Shown here: in pieces, positions 14,486 to 22,722 of the stretch
Numbering within the stretch: the stretch's first letter is position 1
Layout of the letters: every line of letters begins with the position of its first letter
Assembly: GCA_050249455.1 (NCBI GenBank)
Contig: JBFWQM010000061.1
Span: 1 to 24,538 of the forward strand
Length of the DNA stretch: 24,538 nucleotides
Direction of reading: 5' to 3'
DNA from: JBFWQM01 sp050249455
GTDB lineage: Bacteria > Pseudomonadota > Alphaproteobacteria > MPNO01 > VGEU01
Notes under the pieces: model-generated
The model's input: only the letters and a program-made list of their open reading frames with translations
Database searches by the model: none
What the model was told of the DNA's origin: nothing
Made by a program: the position numbers and the translations under genes

Positions 14486-15714
14486 CAGCCGGGCGCCGCG
14501 ATCAGGGCCTCGATCATCGCGCGGTCGCCGGCCTGGGGCTGGCGCGCCAGGTAGCCGGCGAAGGCGGCGCGCGCCGCCGTGCGGTCGCCGCGGCGGAGCT
14601 GCACCAGGCCGAGCGAGCGCAGCGCCTCCGGCGGCGCGCCCACGGCGGCCGCCGCCGCTTGCAGCGACGCCAACGCCTTGTCGGAATCGCCCTCCTTGTC
14701 GCGCAGCCGGAAGAGCTCCCCCCTGGCATAGGCGGTCTCGGCCGGGTTGGCGCCGTCCTCCGCCATCAGGTCGAGCAGCGCCTCCAGGCGGTCGAACCGG
14801 CGCAACGCCAGCTCGTCGCGGACCCAGTCCATCCGGTACGGCGCGATCTTCGCGCGGTAGCGCTCGACGCCGCGGTCGTCCCTTGCGCCCTGCACGGCGT
14901 CGGCCATGCGGTCGAGCGTGCGCAGCCGCTCGCTCGCGGTCGGGTGGGTCGCGAAGTAGTACATGCGCGGCCCCTTATCCTTGTCGGCGTCGTCCTCGCG
15001 GATCAGCTGGCGCCAGATCGCCGGCACGGCGTGCGGATCGTAGCCGGCGCGGCTCATCAGCGCGAGGCCGATGCGGTCGGCCTCGCGCTCGGCGTCGCGG
15101 CTGAACATGTAGATCGAGCCGATCAGCCCGTAGCTGACGGCATCGCTGGCGAACGGGATGCGCGCAGCGGCCAGCGCGATCTGGAAGAAGACAAGGAAGT
15201 CGGTCTTGTTGCGCGCGTCGCGCCACAGCTGGATCGAGTGGCGGCGGACATAGTGGCCGATCTCGTGGCCGAGGATGGCGGCCAGCTGCGCCTCGTCGCG
15301 GCAGCGCAGCAGGAGGCCGGTCCACACCTGCATCAACCCGGTCGGGGCCATGCTGGCGTTGAACGCCGGCACGCGCAGGATGTAGGTGCGGATGTCCGGG
15401 CACCACGGTCCAGCCAGCTCGCACACGATGCCGTGGACGTAGCGGTTCAGCTCGGGGTCGTGGACCCGGTTTCCGGCGGTCCGGATCTCGTTCTCGATGT
15501 TGTCGACCCGCATCCACAGGCCGCCTTCGTCGGTCTCGACGGGCGGGCGGGCGCCGGGCGTCTGGCTCGGGAAATCGTCGGAGACCGGCAGCACCGCGTC
15601 GGGGCGCGACAGCGCGCGCGGTGCCGGCTCGGCGTCGACCACGACCACCGGCGTCGCCGGATCGCAGCCGGCCAGCGCCGTCAGCAGGACGGCCGCGGCG
15701 GCGGCGCGCCTCAT
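14485..15714 (-). CDS. M48 family metalloprotease, lipoprotein, with C-terminal TPR-like region
   Basis: A 409-residue protein with a lipobox (LTALAGC, C17), so it is predicted to be tethered to a membrane on the periplasmic side. The peptidase domain has the zinc motif HEIGH (150-154) and the third ligand in AEREADRIG (E211), as in M48/Ste24-BepA-type enzymes. An M-x-P segment (AFNASMAPTGLMQVWTGLL) before HEIGH is also typical. Residues about 310-405 are helical with TPR-like A/L spacing, as in BepA/YfgC, an outer-membrane-protein assembly protease. Its start overlaps the upstream lipoprotein stop (ATGA, 15714-15711) and its stop overlaps the next start, so three genes are coupled. The frame is open further upstream (to 16569), but that part is a shadow of the neighbouring lipoprotein. 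Confidence 0.93.
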   Translation of the reverse strand: MRRAAAAAVLLTALAGCDPATPVVVVDAEPAPRALSRPDAVLPVSDDFPSQTPGARPPVETDEGGLWMRVDNIENEIRTAGNRVHDPELNRYVHGIVCELAGPWCPDIRTYILRVPAFNASMAPTGLMQVWTGLLLRCRDEAQLAAILGHEIGHYVRRHSIQLWRDARNKTDFLVFFQIALAAARIPFASDAVSYGLIGSIYMFSRDAEREADRIGLALMSRAGYDPHAVPAIWRQLIREDDADKDKGPRMYYFATHPTASERLRTLDRMADAVQGARDDRGVERYRAKIAPYRMDWVRDELALRRFDRLEALLDLMAEDGANPAETAYARGELFRLRDKEGDSDKALASLQAAAAAVGAPPEALRSLGLVQLRRGDRTAARAAFAGYLARQPQAGDRAMIEALIAAPG

Positions 15715-16421
15715 CGCGGCAGGCTCTCCAGCAGGGTCGCCATCGTCTCGCGCGTGCCGTCCGGGGTGCGCAGCTCGCCCACCGTGCGCACCATGCGGTT
15801 GAACCACACCACGTCGCCGTTGCGCAGGTCGACCAGCGAGGCGACGCCGACCTGGGCGCCGCTGGCAAGCCCGACGCCGAGGAAGGAGATCGGCACCGTC
15901 ATCATGGCGGCCGTCCGCCCGAGCGACTTGTAGCTGTCGCGGAAATAGATGAAGAGGGCGTAGTCGGCGCCGAACTCGTGGCGCAGCAGCGCGACGGAGG
16001 GTCCGAGCGACCAGTCGAGCCGGTCCGACTTGCCGGGCAGCTTGTAGTGCGCCTCGTACTGGTGGGCGAGGATCGAGTCCGCGACCGTCTCGTGCAGCTT
16101 GATCAGCTGATCGTGCAGGTGGGCGCGCGCCGGGTCGTCGGCAGGCGGGTTGTAGAACACCAGCTCGCCCTGGCGCTCGGACACCAGCGCGCGCACCACG
16201 TCGGTCATGTTGGTCGCGGCGGTCTGGGTCCAGTCGGCCTTGGGCTCGATCAGGCCGCCGGGCGCGACCTCCATCAGCTCGAGGTCGATCGGCATCAGGA
16301 GCAGGCTCAGCCCGCCGTCGTGGCGCGGCAGCGCGTCGGTTGTGAAATGCGGCTGCGAACGGCAGGCGGCAAGGGCGAGCGCAATCGCGACGATAAAGCA
16401 CAGTCTGCCGCGTGTACGCAT
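15711..16421 (-). CDS. Hypothetical lipoprotein, first gene of the M48 operon
   Basis: A 236-residue protein with signal peptide and lipobox (LALAAC, C20). The mature domain contains LLLMPIDLELMEVAPGG, GADYALFIYFRDSYKSLGR and VASLVDLRNGDVVWFNRM. The last pattern, a secreted domain reporting 'value in lipoprotein' with L-V-D-L-x-x-G-x-V-V-W, resembles the family of small envelope lipoproteins with a TolB-N/GNA1162-like alpha/beta fold, but I cannot name it with confidence. Its stop overlaps the M48 protease start by ATGA. The 56-bp gap upstream separates it from psuG on the same strand. Confidence 0.82.
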   Translation of the reverse strand: MRTRGRLCFIVAIALALAACRSQPHFTTDALPRHDGGLSLLLMPIDLELMEVAPGGLIEPKADWTQTAATNMTDVVRALVSERQGELVFYNPPADDPARAHLHDQLIKLHETVADSILAHQYEAHYKLPGKSDRLDWSLGPSVALLRHEFGADYALFIYFRDSYKSLGRTAAMMTVPISFLGVGLASGAQVGVASLVDLRNGDVVWFNRMVRTVGELRTPDGTRETMATLLESLPR

Positions 16422-16477
16422 CGGTCCGGTCGGCGCCCCCCTGAGGCCGGCATGATGACGGCCGGCCGGCCAGGAGT

Positions 16478-17395
16478 CTACGCCGTTTGCGCCGACCAGG
16501 CCCGCGCGATGCGGGCGGCGAGCCGGGCATTGCTGAGCAGGAGCGCGGCGTTGGCGTCCGTGCTGTCACCGCCGGTCGTCTCCGCGATGCGCGCCAGCAG
16601 GAACGGCGTGATTGCCTTGCCGGAAACCCTCTGCGCCTCGGCCTCGCGCAGCGCGGCGCGGGTCGCGCGCTCCAGGGGCTCGGGGTCCATCGCCCATCGC
16701 TCGGGGATCGGGTTGGCGACGATCAGGCCGCCGCCGAGCCGCAGCGCCCACTTGGCGCGCATGATCGCGGCCACCGCCTCCGGCGTGTCGGCACGGTGGT
16801 CCACCGGCAGTTCCGTGGCGCGGACATAGAAGGCAGGGAACCGGTCGGTGCCGTAGCCGATGACCGGCACGCCCTTGGTCTCCAGGTATTCCAGCGTGCG
16901 GGGCAGGTCGAGGATCGCCTTGGCGCCGGCGCACACCACCGCGACGTCGGTCTGCGCCAGCTCCTCGAGGTCGGCGGAGACGTCCATCGTCTCCTCCACC
17001 CCGCGGTGGACCCCGCCGATGCCGCCGGTCGCGAACACCCGGATGCCGGCGCGCGCGGCGCAGATCATGGTGCCGGAGACGGTCGTGGCGCCGTAGCCGC
17101 CGGTCGCCAGCACCACCGGCAGGTCGCGCCGGCTGACCTTGGCGACGTCGGGACGGTCGCACATCACCTCCAGGCTGTCCGACGACAGGCCGATCACGAT
17201 GCGCCCGCCCGCCAGTGCGACGATCGCCGGCACCGCGCCTTCGGCGCGGATTGCGCCCATCAGTTCCGCCGCCACCTCCATGTTGCGCGGCCGCGGCAGG
17301 CCGTGGGCGAACACGGTGGACTCGACGGCGACGATCGGCCGGCCCTCGGCGCGCGCTGCCGCCACCTCGTGCGAGAACGACAGGTACTCTTCCAT
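16478..17395 (-). CDS. psuG: Pseudouridine-5'-phosphate glycosidase
   Basis: A 305-residue cytoplasmic enzyme that reversibly cleaves the C-C glycosidic bond of pseudouridine 5'-phosphate to uracil and ribose 5-phosphate. The sequence is typical throughout: VAVESTVFAHGLPRPRN with E25, VAKVSRRDLP with K86, GGYGATTVSGTM, FATGGIGGVHRG, CAGAKAILDLPRTLEYLET with K159, and DANAALLLSNARLAA near the end. E25, K86 and K159 correspond by spacing to E31, K93 and K166 of the E. coli enzyme. Length is normal. The ATG follows only a weak ribosome site. It lies 34 bp after the RND pump gene on the same strand and could be read through from it. The usual partner, pseudouridine kinase psuK, is not in the window. 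Confidence 0.95.
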   Translation of the reverse strand: MEEYLSFSHEVAAARAEGRPIVAVESTVFAHGLPRPRNMEVAAELMGAIRAEGAVPAIVALAGGRIVIGLSSDSLEVMCDRPDVAKVSRRDLPVVLATGGYGATTVSGTMICAARAGIRVFATGGIGGVHRGVEETMDVSADLEELAQTDVAVVCAGAKAILDLPRTLEYLETKGVPVIGYGTDRFPAFYVRATELPVDHRADTPEAVAAIMRAKWALRLGGGLIVANPIPERWAMDPEPLERATRAALREAEAQRVSGKAITPFLLARIAETTGGDSTDANAALLLSNARLAARIARAWSAQTA

Positions 17396-17429
17396 CGCCG
17401 CAGTCTAGCACGCAGGGCTGCGCCGGCGG

Positions 17430-20400
17430 CTACTCTGCGGGCGCGGTGGCGGCGGCCGCCTCATCGTCGCGGCTGCGCCGCCCGGCCCACCACCGCGCGG
17501 CGCGGACCTGTAGCATCAGGGCCGACGGCGTGATGACCAGGGTCAGGACGGTGGCGAACGTGAGGCCGCAGGCGATCGCGGTGGAGATCTGCGTCCACCA
17601 CTGCGTCGACGGCGCGCCGACCGAGACGTTGCGGGTGACGAAATCGATGTTGAGCGCGAACATCATCGGCACCACGCCCAGGATGGTGGTGCCGGTGGTC
17701 AGCAGCACCGGCCGCAGGCGCTGCGCGCCGGTGCGCACGATCGCCTCGACGGGATCGACGATCTCGCGGCGCAGCCGCTGGAAGGTGTCGATCAGCACGA
17801 TGTTGTTGTTCACCACAACGCCGGCCAGCGCGATCACGCCGATGCCGCTCATGACGATCCCGAACGGCTGGCCGATCAGCAGCAGGCCCAGCATGACGCC
17901 GACGGTCGACATGACGATCGCCGACAGCACCAGCGCCATCGCATAGAAGCTGTTGAACTGGGCGACCAGGATCACCGCGATCAGGAACAGCGCCAGCAGG
18001 AAGGCGCGGCTCAGGAACGCCTGCGCCTTGCGCTGCTCCTCGTCCTCGCCCTTGAAGGTGATTGCGATGCGCGGGTCGATGCCGGCGGTCTCCAGCCAGG
18101 CCTGGATCTCCTTGACCTTGGTGTCGGCCAGCACCCCCGGCATCACGTCCGCCTTGACCGACATCGTGCGCTTGGCGCCGACGCGCTGCAGCTCGCCCAT
18201 CTTCGGCTTGGCGGTGCGGGTGACGAAATTCCCGATCGGCACCAGGCCCATGCTGGTCTGCACGCGGATCTGGTCGAGCTGGTCGATGGTGCGGGCGCCC
18301 TCCGGGAAGCGGACCACGATGTCGACCTCGTCGGTCGCGTCGTTGGGCCGGAACTCGCTGATCTCCAGCCCGTTGGTGACGAGCTTCACCGCGTTGCCGA
18401 TCGCCAGGATGTCGGCCCCGAATTTGGCCGCCTGCGCGCGGTCGACCGCGATCTCCCACTCGATGCCGGGCAGCGGCCGGGTGTCCTCGACGTCCTTCAG
18501 GCCCGGCAGGCCGTCGAAGAAGCCGCGGATCCTGGCCACGGCGGGGTCGAGCAGGGCGGGCTCGCGCGCCGACAGCCGGACCTGGATCGGCTTGCCGACC
18601 GGCGGGCCGGCCTCTTCCTTTCGCGTCTCCACCGCGATGCCCGCGAGTCCCGCGGCGCGGCCGCGGATGTCGGCCAGGATCTCGTCGGCCTTGCGCCGGC
18701 GGTCCCAGTCGGTGAATTCGAGCTGGATCGTGCCGATGATGTCACCGGCGGTCTCGTCGCGGCGCTGCTGCTCGCCCGACAGCGCGTAGATGGCGCGGAA
18801 CTCGCCGCGCTCGCGCTGGACCGCGAGCGCATGCGCCTCCACCTCGCGGACCAGCGCGTCGCGCTCGTCGATGGAGAGGTTGCCGCGCGCGTGGACCTGC
18901 AGGATCGCCTGCTCGGGTTCCACCTTGGGGAAGAACTCCACCCCCTTTCCGAAGGTGGCGTAGAGCATCCACGAGCCGATCAGGACCGCGACGGCCGCCA
19001 GCACGACCGCGCCCGGCCGCCGCAGCGCGCCGGTCAGCAACCGCACATAAGCGCCGGTGAACCCGCGCAGCGAACGCAGGTCGCCGCCCTCGGCCGCCGA
19101 CAGCGCGCGCAGGCTCTTCGCATCGACCGCCCCGGCCCGGCCGATCTTCGCGCCCAGCGTCGGCACGAAGATCAGCGCCATCAGGAGCGAGGCCGCCAGG
19201 GTCGCGATCAGGGTGAGCGGCAGGTACTTCATGAACTGGCCGACCACGCCGGGCCAGAACAGCAGCGGCAGGAACGCCGCGATCGTCGTCAGGGTGGAGG
19301 ACGCGATCGGCCACGCCATCCGCCGGGCGGCCAGCGCATAGGCGCGCGCCGGCGGCTCGCCTTCCGCCATCTTGCGGTCGGCGTACTCGACGACGATGAT
19401 CGCGCCGTCCACCAGCATGCCGACGGCCAGGATCAGCGCGAACAGGACGACGATGTTGATGGTGAAGCCCATCGTCGCCAGCACCAGGATGCCGGCCAGG
19501 AACGAGCCCGGGATCGCGATGCCGACCAGGAGGCCCGATCGGATGCCGAGCGCGGCGACGACCACGATCATCACCAGCAGCACGGCGGACAGCACGTTAT
19601 TCTGCAGGTCGCCCAGCATGGTGCGGATGTCGTTCGACTTGTCCTGGGTGAACGAAACCGAGACGTTGTCGGGCCATGCCTGCCGCTCCGCCTCGACCAG
19701 CGCGCGCACCGACTCGGTGGTCTCGATCACGTTGCGGCCGGTGCGCTTGGACACCTCCAGCGTGATGGCCGGCTTGCCGTCGAGCCGGGCATAGGTGGTG
19801 CGGTCCTTGTAGGTGCGGCGCACGCTCGCGATGTCGCGCACCCGAACCACCGCATCGCCGCTGACCTTGATCGGCAGGTCCAGGATGTCGCGGCCGGTCT
19901 CCAGGAGGCCGGGCACCTTGATCGCGAAGCGGCCGCTGCCTGAATCGAGCGAACCGGCGGCGATCAGCTGGTTGGAGCGGCCGACGAAGTCGATGATCTG
20001 GCGCGCGTCCAGCCCGTAGCTCTCCAGCAGCAGAGGGTCGATCACGATGTCGACCTGCTCCTCGCGGTCGCCGCCGACCTTCGCTTCGAGCACGTTGGGC
20101 AGCGCCTCGACCTTCTCCTTCAGGTCGCGCGCCAGGCGCAGCAAGGTGCGCTCGGGCACGTCGCCGCCGAGCGTGACCACCAGCACCGGGAACAGGCTGA
20201 AGTTGACCTCGTGGACCAGCGGCTCGTCGGTCCTGGCCGGCAGCTCCGACTTCGCGATATCGACCTTGTCGCGCACGTCGTCGAGCGCCTTCTGGGCGTC
20301 GAACCCGGCCTCGAACTCCAGAAGCACGTAGGCACCGCCCTGGTGGGCGGTGGCGCGCATCTCCTTGGCGCCCTCGACCGAGCGCAGCTCCTTCTCCATC

Positions 20401-20597
20401 GGGCGGACCAGCAGCCGTTCGGCATCCTCCGGCGAGATGCCGCGATAGGTCATCGAGACGTAGATGATCGGGATGTTGACGTCGGGCGCCGCTTCCTTCG
20501 GCACGTTGACGTAGGACAGCCAGCCCGCGACGAACAGCAGCGCCAGCATGGCCAGCACCATACGCGAGCGCGCGATCGCCGCATCGATCAGGCTCAT
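17430..20597 (-). CDS. RND-family efflux pump permease (AcrB/MdtBC type)
   Basis: A 1055-residue inner-membrane proton-driven exporter, the usual RND length. It has an N-terminal membrane segment (12-31), a porter domain (PKEAAPDVNIP, YRGISPEDAE, Y-x-R motifs), a membrane block around 335-515, a second large periplasmic region (about 560-850) and a second membrane block (about 860-1035). The TM4 motif is GMLVDGAIIVVEYADRKM: D397 is present, but the adjacent AcrB Asp is Gly398. The region matching AcrB K940 reads VVNNNIVLID (N930-N932). The start is ATG 20597, which overlaps the membrane-fusion gene stop (ATGA); the open frame above it is a shadow. The pump works with the upstream membrane-fusion protein and presumably a TolC-type channel encoded elsewhere. 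The substrate is unknown. Confidence 0.95.
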   Translation of the reverse strand: MSLIDAAIARSRMVLAMLALLFVAGWLSYVNVPKEAAPDVNIPIIYVSMTYRGISPEDAERLLVRPMEKELRSVEGAKEMRATAHQGGAYVLLEFEAGFDAQKALDDVRDKVDIAKSELPARTDEPLVHEVNFSLFPVLVVTLGGDVPERTLLRLARDLKEKVEALPNVLEAKVGGDREEQVDIVIDPLLLESYGLDARQIIDFVGRSNQLIAAGSLDSGSGRFAIKVPGLLETGRDILDLPIKVSGDAVVRVRDIASVRRTYKDRTTYARLDGKPAITLEVSKRTGRNVIETTESVRALVEAERQAWPDNVSVSFTQDKSNDIRTMLGDLQNNVLSAVLLVMIVVVAALGIRSGLLVGIAIPGSFLAGILVLATMGFTINIVVLFALILAVGMLVDGAIIVVEYADRKMAEGEPPARAYALAARRMAWPIASSTLTTIAAFLPLLFWPGVVGQFMKYLPLTLIATLAASLLMALIFVPTLGAKIGRAGAVDAKSLRALSAAEGGDLRSLRGFTGAYVRLLTGALRRPGAVVLAAVAVLIGSWMLYATFGKGVEFFPKVEPEQAILQVHARGNLSIDERDALVREVEAHALAVQRERGEFRAIYALSGEQQRRDETAGDIIGTIQLEFTDWDRRRKADEILADIRGRAAGLAGIAVETRKEEAGPPVGKPIQVRLSAREPALLDPAVARIRGFFDGLPGLKDVEDTRPLPGIEWEIAVDRAQAAKFGADILAIGNAVKLVTNGLEISEFRPNDATDEVDIVVRFPEGARTIDQLDQIRVQTSMGLVPIGNFVTRTAKPKMGELQRVGAKRTMSVKADVMPGVLADTKVKEIQAWLETAGIDPRIAITFKGEDEEQRKAQAFLSRAFLLALFLIAVILVAQFNSFYAMALVLSAIVMSTVGVMLGLLLIGQPFGIVMSGIGVIALAGVVVNNNIVLIDTFQRLRREIVDPVEAIVRTGAQRLRPVLLTTGTTILGVVPMMFALNIDFVTRNVSVGAPSTQWWTQISTAIACGLTFATVLTLVITPSALMLQVRAARWWAGRRSRDDEAAAATAPAE

Positions 20598-21679
20598 GAC
20601 CCGTCGCCCGGCGGCAGGCGCATCGGCCGCACGCGCTGGCCGTCGCGCACGAATTCCTGTCCCACCGCGATGACGTCCACCGTGGCGGGCAGCCCGCCCA
20701 GCCACACGCCGTCCGGCTGGTCGGACAGCAGGCGCACCGGCATGAAGCGCGCGACGTCGCCGGCGTCCACCACCTTGACGCCGATGACGCCGGCATCGTC
20801 GAGGGTCAGGATCGCCGGGCTGACGAAATGCGCCGTCATCGGCCCCAGCGGCAGTCGCAGCTCCGCCGTCTGGCCGTGCTTGACGACGAGGTCGGGGTTG
20901 GCGACCTCCAGCTCGACCCGGAAGGTGCGCGTGGCGGCGTCGGCCGCCGCCGCCTTGTAGCGGATGCGGCCTTCGACCGCGGCGCCGCTGGCGAGCCGCG
21001 CGGCGCCTGGCGCGCCGACCCGCACATGCTCGATGTCGCGCTCGGAGACGTAGCCGATGATCAGCGCGGGGTCGAGGTCGACGAGCTGCGCGATCCGGTC
21101 GCCCTTCTTCAGGTAGTCGCCGAGCTCGACGTGGCGCTCGTTCAGGATGCCGCCGAACGGCGCCTTCACCGCGGTCTGGCCGATCTCGACCTCCATACGC
21201 ATCACGCGGGCGCGCGCCGCGTCGAGCAGCGCCTTGGACTCGGCGACCTTGATGTCGGGACGGTAGCCCTTGGCGGCGAGCTGCACGGCGGCCTGGTGCT
21301 CGATCTCACGCTGGCGTAGGAGGGCGCGCGACTCCGCGAGGTTGGCGTTGCGGTCGTCGACCGCGATGCGCGCCAGCATCGCGCCGGCGTCCAGCCGGCT
21401 GCCCTTGACCGCCGGCAGCTCGCTGATGCGGCCGTCGGTCTCGCTCTTGACCTCGATGATGCGCGAGGCTTCGGAACGGCCGTTGACGATGATCTCGCGC
21501 TCGCGGGTCTGCGCGGTCAAGGTGCGCACGCGCACCGCCGGCAGCGGCGCCGCGACCGGTGCCTGGGCGCTCGGCGCGCTCGCCTCGGCCGGGCGGTCGG
21601 TGCCGCCGAACTGCCCGGAAGCGATCCAGCCGGCGGCGGCGACGGCGATCACGGCGGCGACGATATAGGACGATCGCAT
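20594..21679 (-). CDS. RND efflux periplasmic adaptor (membrane-fusion) protein
   Basis: A 361-residue protein with an N-terminal membrane anchor (about 4-22), an Ala/Pro linker, and the MFP core. The lipoyl half-motifs flank a short alpha-hairpin (GRISELPAVKGSRLDAGAMLARI ... TAVKAPFGGILNERHVELGDYLKKGD), followed by a beta-barrel domain (DPALIIGYVSERDIEHVRVG) and a membrane-proximal domain. It joins the RND pump to an outer-membrane channel. It is translationally coupled to the pump gene (ATGA overlap at 20594-20597) and starts 3 bp after the padR stop. All three genes form one minus-strand operon. Confidence 0.93.
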   Translation of the reverse strand: MRSSYIVAAVIAVAAAGWIASGQFGGTDRPAEASAPSAQAPVAAPLPAVRVRTLTAQTREREIIVNGRSEASRIIEVKSETDGRISELPAVKGSRLDAGAMLARIAVDDRNANLAESRALLRQREIEHQAAVQLAAKGYRPDIKVAESKALLDAARARVMRMEVEIGQTAVKAPFGGILNERHVELGDYLKKGDRIAQLVDLDPALIIGYVSERDIEHVRVGAPGAARLASGAAVEGRIRYKAAAADAATRTFRVELEVANPDLVVKHGQTAELRLPLGPMTAHFVSPAILTLDDAGVIGVKVVDAGDVARFMPVRLLSDQPDGVWLGGLPATVDVIAVGQEFVRDGQRVRPMRLPPGDGS

Positions 21680-21682
21680 GGC

Positions 21683-22240
21683 TCAGCGCTCCGCCGCCGA
21701 GTCTTCGGTGAGCAGCGCGCCGACCAGGACGTGGCGGTTGGCCTCGATATACGCCCGCTCCGCCTCCATGACCGCGAGGCCGAAGCCGAGGCAGAACCGT
21801 TCGCCCGCTTGGTGCGGCTTATCGGTGGCGTCCGCGATGGCGTGCATCTCGGCGATTTCCCGGTCGAGGCCTGCGGCCCGCTGCTCCAGCAGCGCATCGA
21901 CGCGGCGGGGCGAGAGCAGGTGGGCGAAGAACAATACGAACAGGAAGTCCGACCGGATCTTGTCCGGCGCCGGCGGCCCGGCCAGCGCGTCGAGCAGGGC
22001 CAGGCGGCCGGCGGGCGTGATGCGGTAGACCTTGCGCGCGGGCCCGCCGTTGCCGGGCACTTCGGTCACCGTCGCCAGGCCTTGCGCGCACAACGTGTTG
22101 AGCGCCGGATAGATCGAGCCGAACCCCGCCGCGTAGAAGGTGCCGAACGGCCCTTCCTCGCAATGCTTCTTGATCTCGTAACCAGTCGCCTCGCCGCGGT
22201 TCAGGATGCCGAGGCAGAGGGTCTTGACGTCGATCGTCAT
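21683..22240 (-). CDS. PadR family transcriptional regulator
   Basis: A 185-residue repressor-type protein. Residues 1-85 are the PadR winged helix (TLCLGILNRGEATGYEIKKHCEEG ... GSIYPALNTLCAQGLAT ... RKVYRITPAGR), followed by a helical dimerisation domain (about 100-180). PadR proteins usually bind a small hydrophobic or phenolic ligand or drug and repress a neighbouring efflux or detoxification gene. ATG 22240 follows GAGGAGA. It is the first gene of the operon with the adaptor and RND pump, so it is very likely autoregulated through the palindrome 13-32 bp upstream of its start codon. The ligand is unknown. Confidence 0.94.
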   Translation of the reverse strand: MTIDVKTLCLGILNRGEATGYEIKKHCEEGPFGTFYAAGFGSIYPALNTLCAQGLATVTEVPGNGGPARKVYRITPAGRLALLDALAGPPAPDKIRSDFLFVLFFAHLLSPRRVDALLEQRAAGLDREIAEMHAIADATDKPHQAGERFCLGFGLAVMEAERAYIEANRHVLVGALLTEDSAAER

Positions 22241-22252
22241 GGCGATCTCCTC

Positions 22253-22272
22253 GTTTCGATATATATCGAAAC
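22253..22272 (-). promoter_or_regulatory. Perfect 20-bp palindrome, probable PadR operator
   Basis: GTTTCGATATATATCGAAAC reads the same on both strands and stands out as AT-rich in very GC-rich DNA. It ends 13 bp before the padR ATG and adjoins a TATACC that may be the -10 box, so bound repressor would block transcription start. The half-site TTTCGATAT style fits known PadR operators (AT-rich dyads). Confidence 0.75.
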
Positions 22273-22330
22273 GGTATAGGAAACGCCAGCGGATTCCGCC
22301 GAGTCGGGGACGCGGGTATATGTGTTCACT

Positions 22331-22370
22331 CGCCCCTCCCTCGCGGGAGGGTGCCGGGGGAGGGGCGCTT
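22331..22370. repeat. GC-rich palindromic intergenic element, copy 1
   Basis: Contains the core CCCTCGCGGGAGGG followed by GC-rich G-run arms ending GGGGCGCTT. It is related to copy 2 in inverted orientation. Such elements are typically dispersed REP-like intergenic repeats, which cannot be tested within one window. Confidence 0.6.
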
Positions 22371-22412
22371 GCCGCCAGGGAATGCCAGATGAACCAGCGA
22401 GATTGCCGACCG

Positions 22413-22453
22413 AGGCGCCCCCACCACCAACCCCCTCCCGCGAGGGGAGAGGG
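22413..22453. repeat. GC-rich palindromic intergenic element, copy 2 (inverted)
   Basis: Read on the minus strand this element runs CCCTCTCCCCTCGCGGGAGG, then GGG-rich sequence and GGGGCGCCT, matching copy 1 along about 35 positions with a few differences. The two copies face each other 42 bp apart, so a transcript could fold into one long hairpin. Its plus-strand end GGGGAGAGGG (22444-22453) sits 6 nt before the GTG of the next gene, where a ribosome site is expected. Confidence 0.6.
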
Positions 22454-22459
22454 CTTCCA

Positions 22460-22699
22460 GTGAACCTCCCCTACATCCTGAAGATCGTCCTGATCTGCTT
22501 CGTGGTCGGGCTGGTGCTGTCGTTCCTCGGCATCAACCCGCTGAACATCTGGCGCGACTTCGGCGGCGCGGTGCGCGATGCCTGGAACGCCGTCATCAGC
22601 ATCGGCGAGCGCGGCGTGAAGTACGTCCTGCTCGGCGCGGTCATCGTCGTGCCGATCATCGCGGTATCCTGGGCGCTGCGGTATTTCCGTCGTCGCTAG
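22460..22699 (+). CDS. Small membrane protein, DUF6460-like
   Basis: A 79-residue protein from GTG 22460: VNLPYILKIVLICFVVGLVLSF..., with membrane segments at about 5-24 and 50-70. Between them lies GINPLNIWRDFGGAVRDAW, and it ends in a basic tail (RYFRRR). The pattern of a short protein with an N-terminal helix, an x-D/N-P-L-x-x-x-R-D motif and a second helix fits the alphaproteobacterial DUF6460 family; I make that call from memory. The reading frame is open further upstream, but that portion is only the GC-rich repeat. The ribosome site appears to be the GGGGAGAGGG end of that repeat. Function unknown; an inner-membrane location is predicted. Confidence 0.7.
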   Translation: MNLPYILKIVLICFVVGLVLSFLGINPLNIWRDFGGAVRDAWNAVISIGERGVKYVLLGAVIVVPIIAVSWALRYFRRR

Positions 22700-22722
22700 G
22701 GTTATGTCGAATTGGCATCGCC

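Noticed and set aside
16445..16471. GGCCGGC/GCCGGCC dyad after psuG as a terminator
   Set aside because: It has several equivalent pairings in GC-rich DNA and no T-run, so it cannot be told from background.
14485..16569. One 694-residue reading frame across the M48 protease and upstream lipoprotein
   Set aside because: Only residues from ATG 15714 onward resemble M48 with a proper lipobox; the upstream part is a frame-shifted shadow of the lipoprotein gene.
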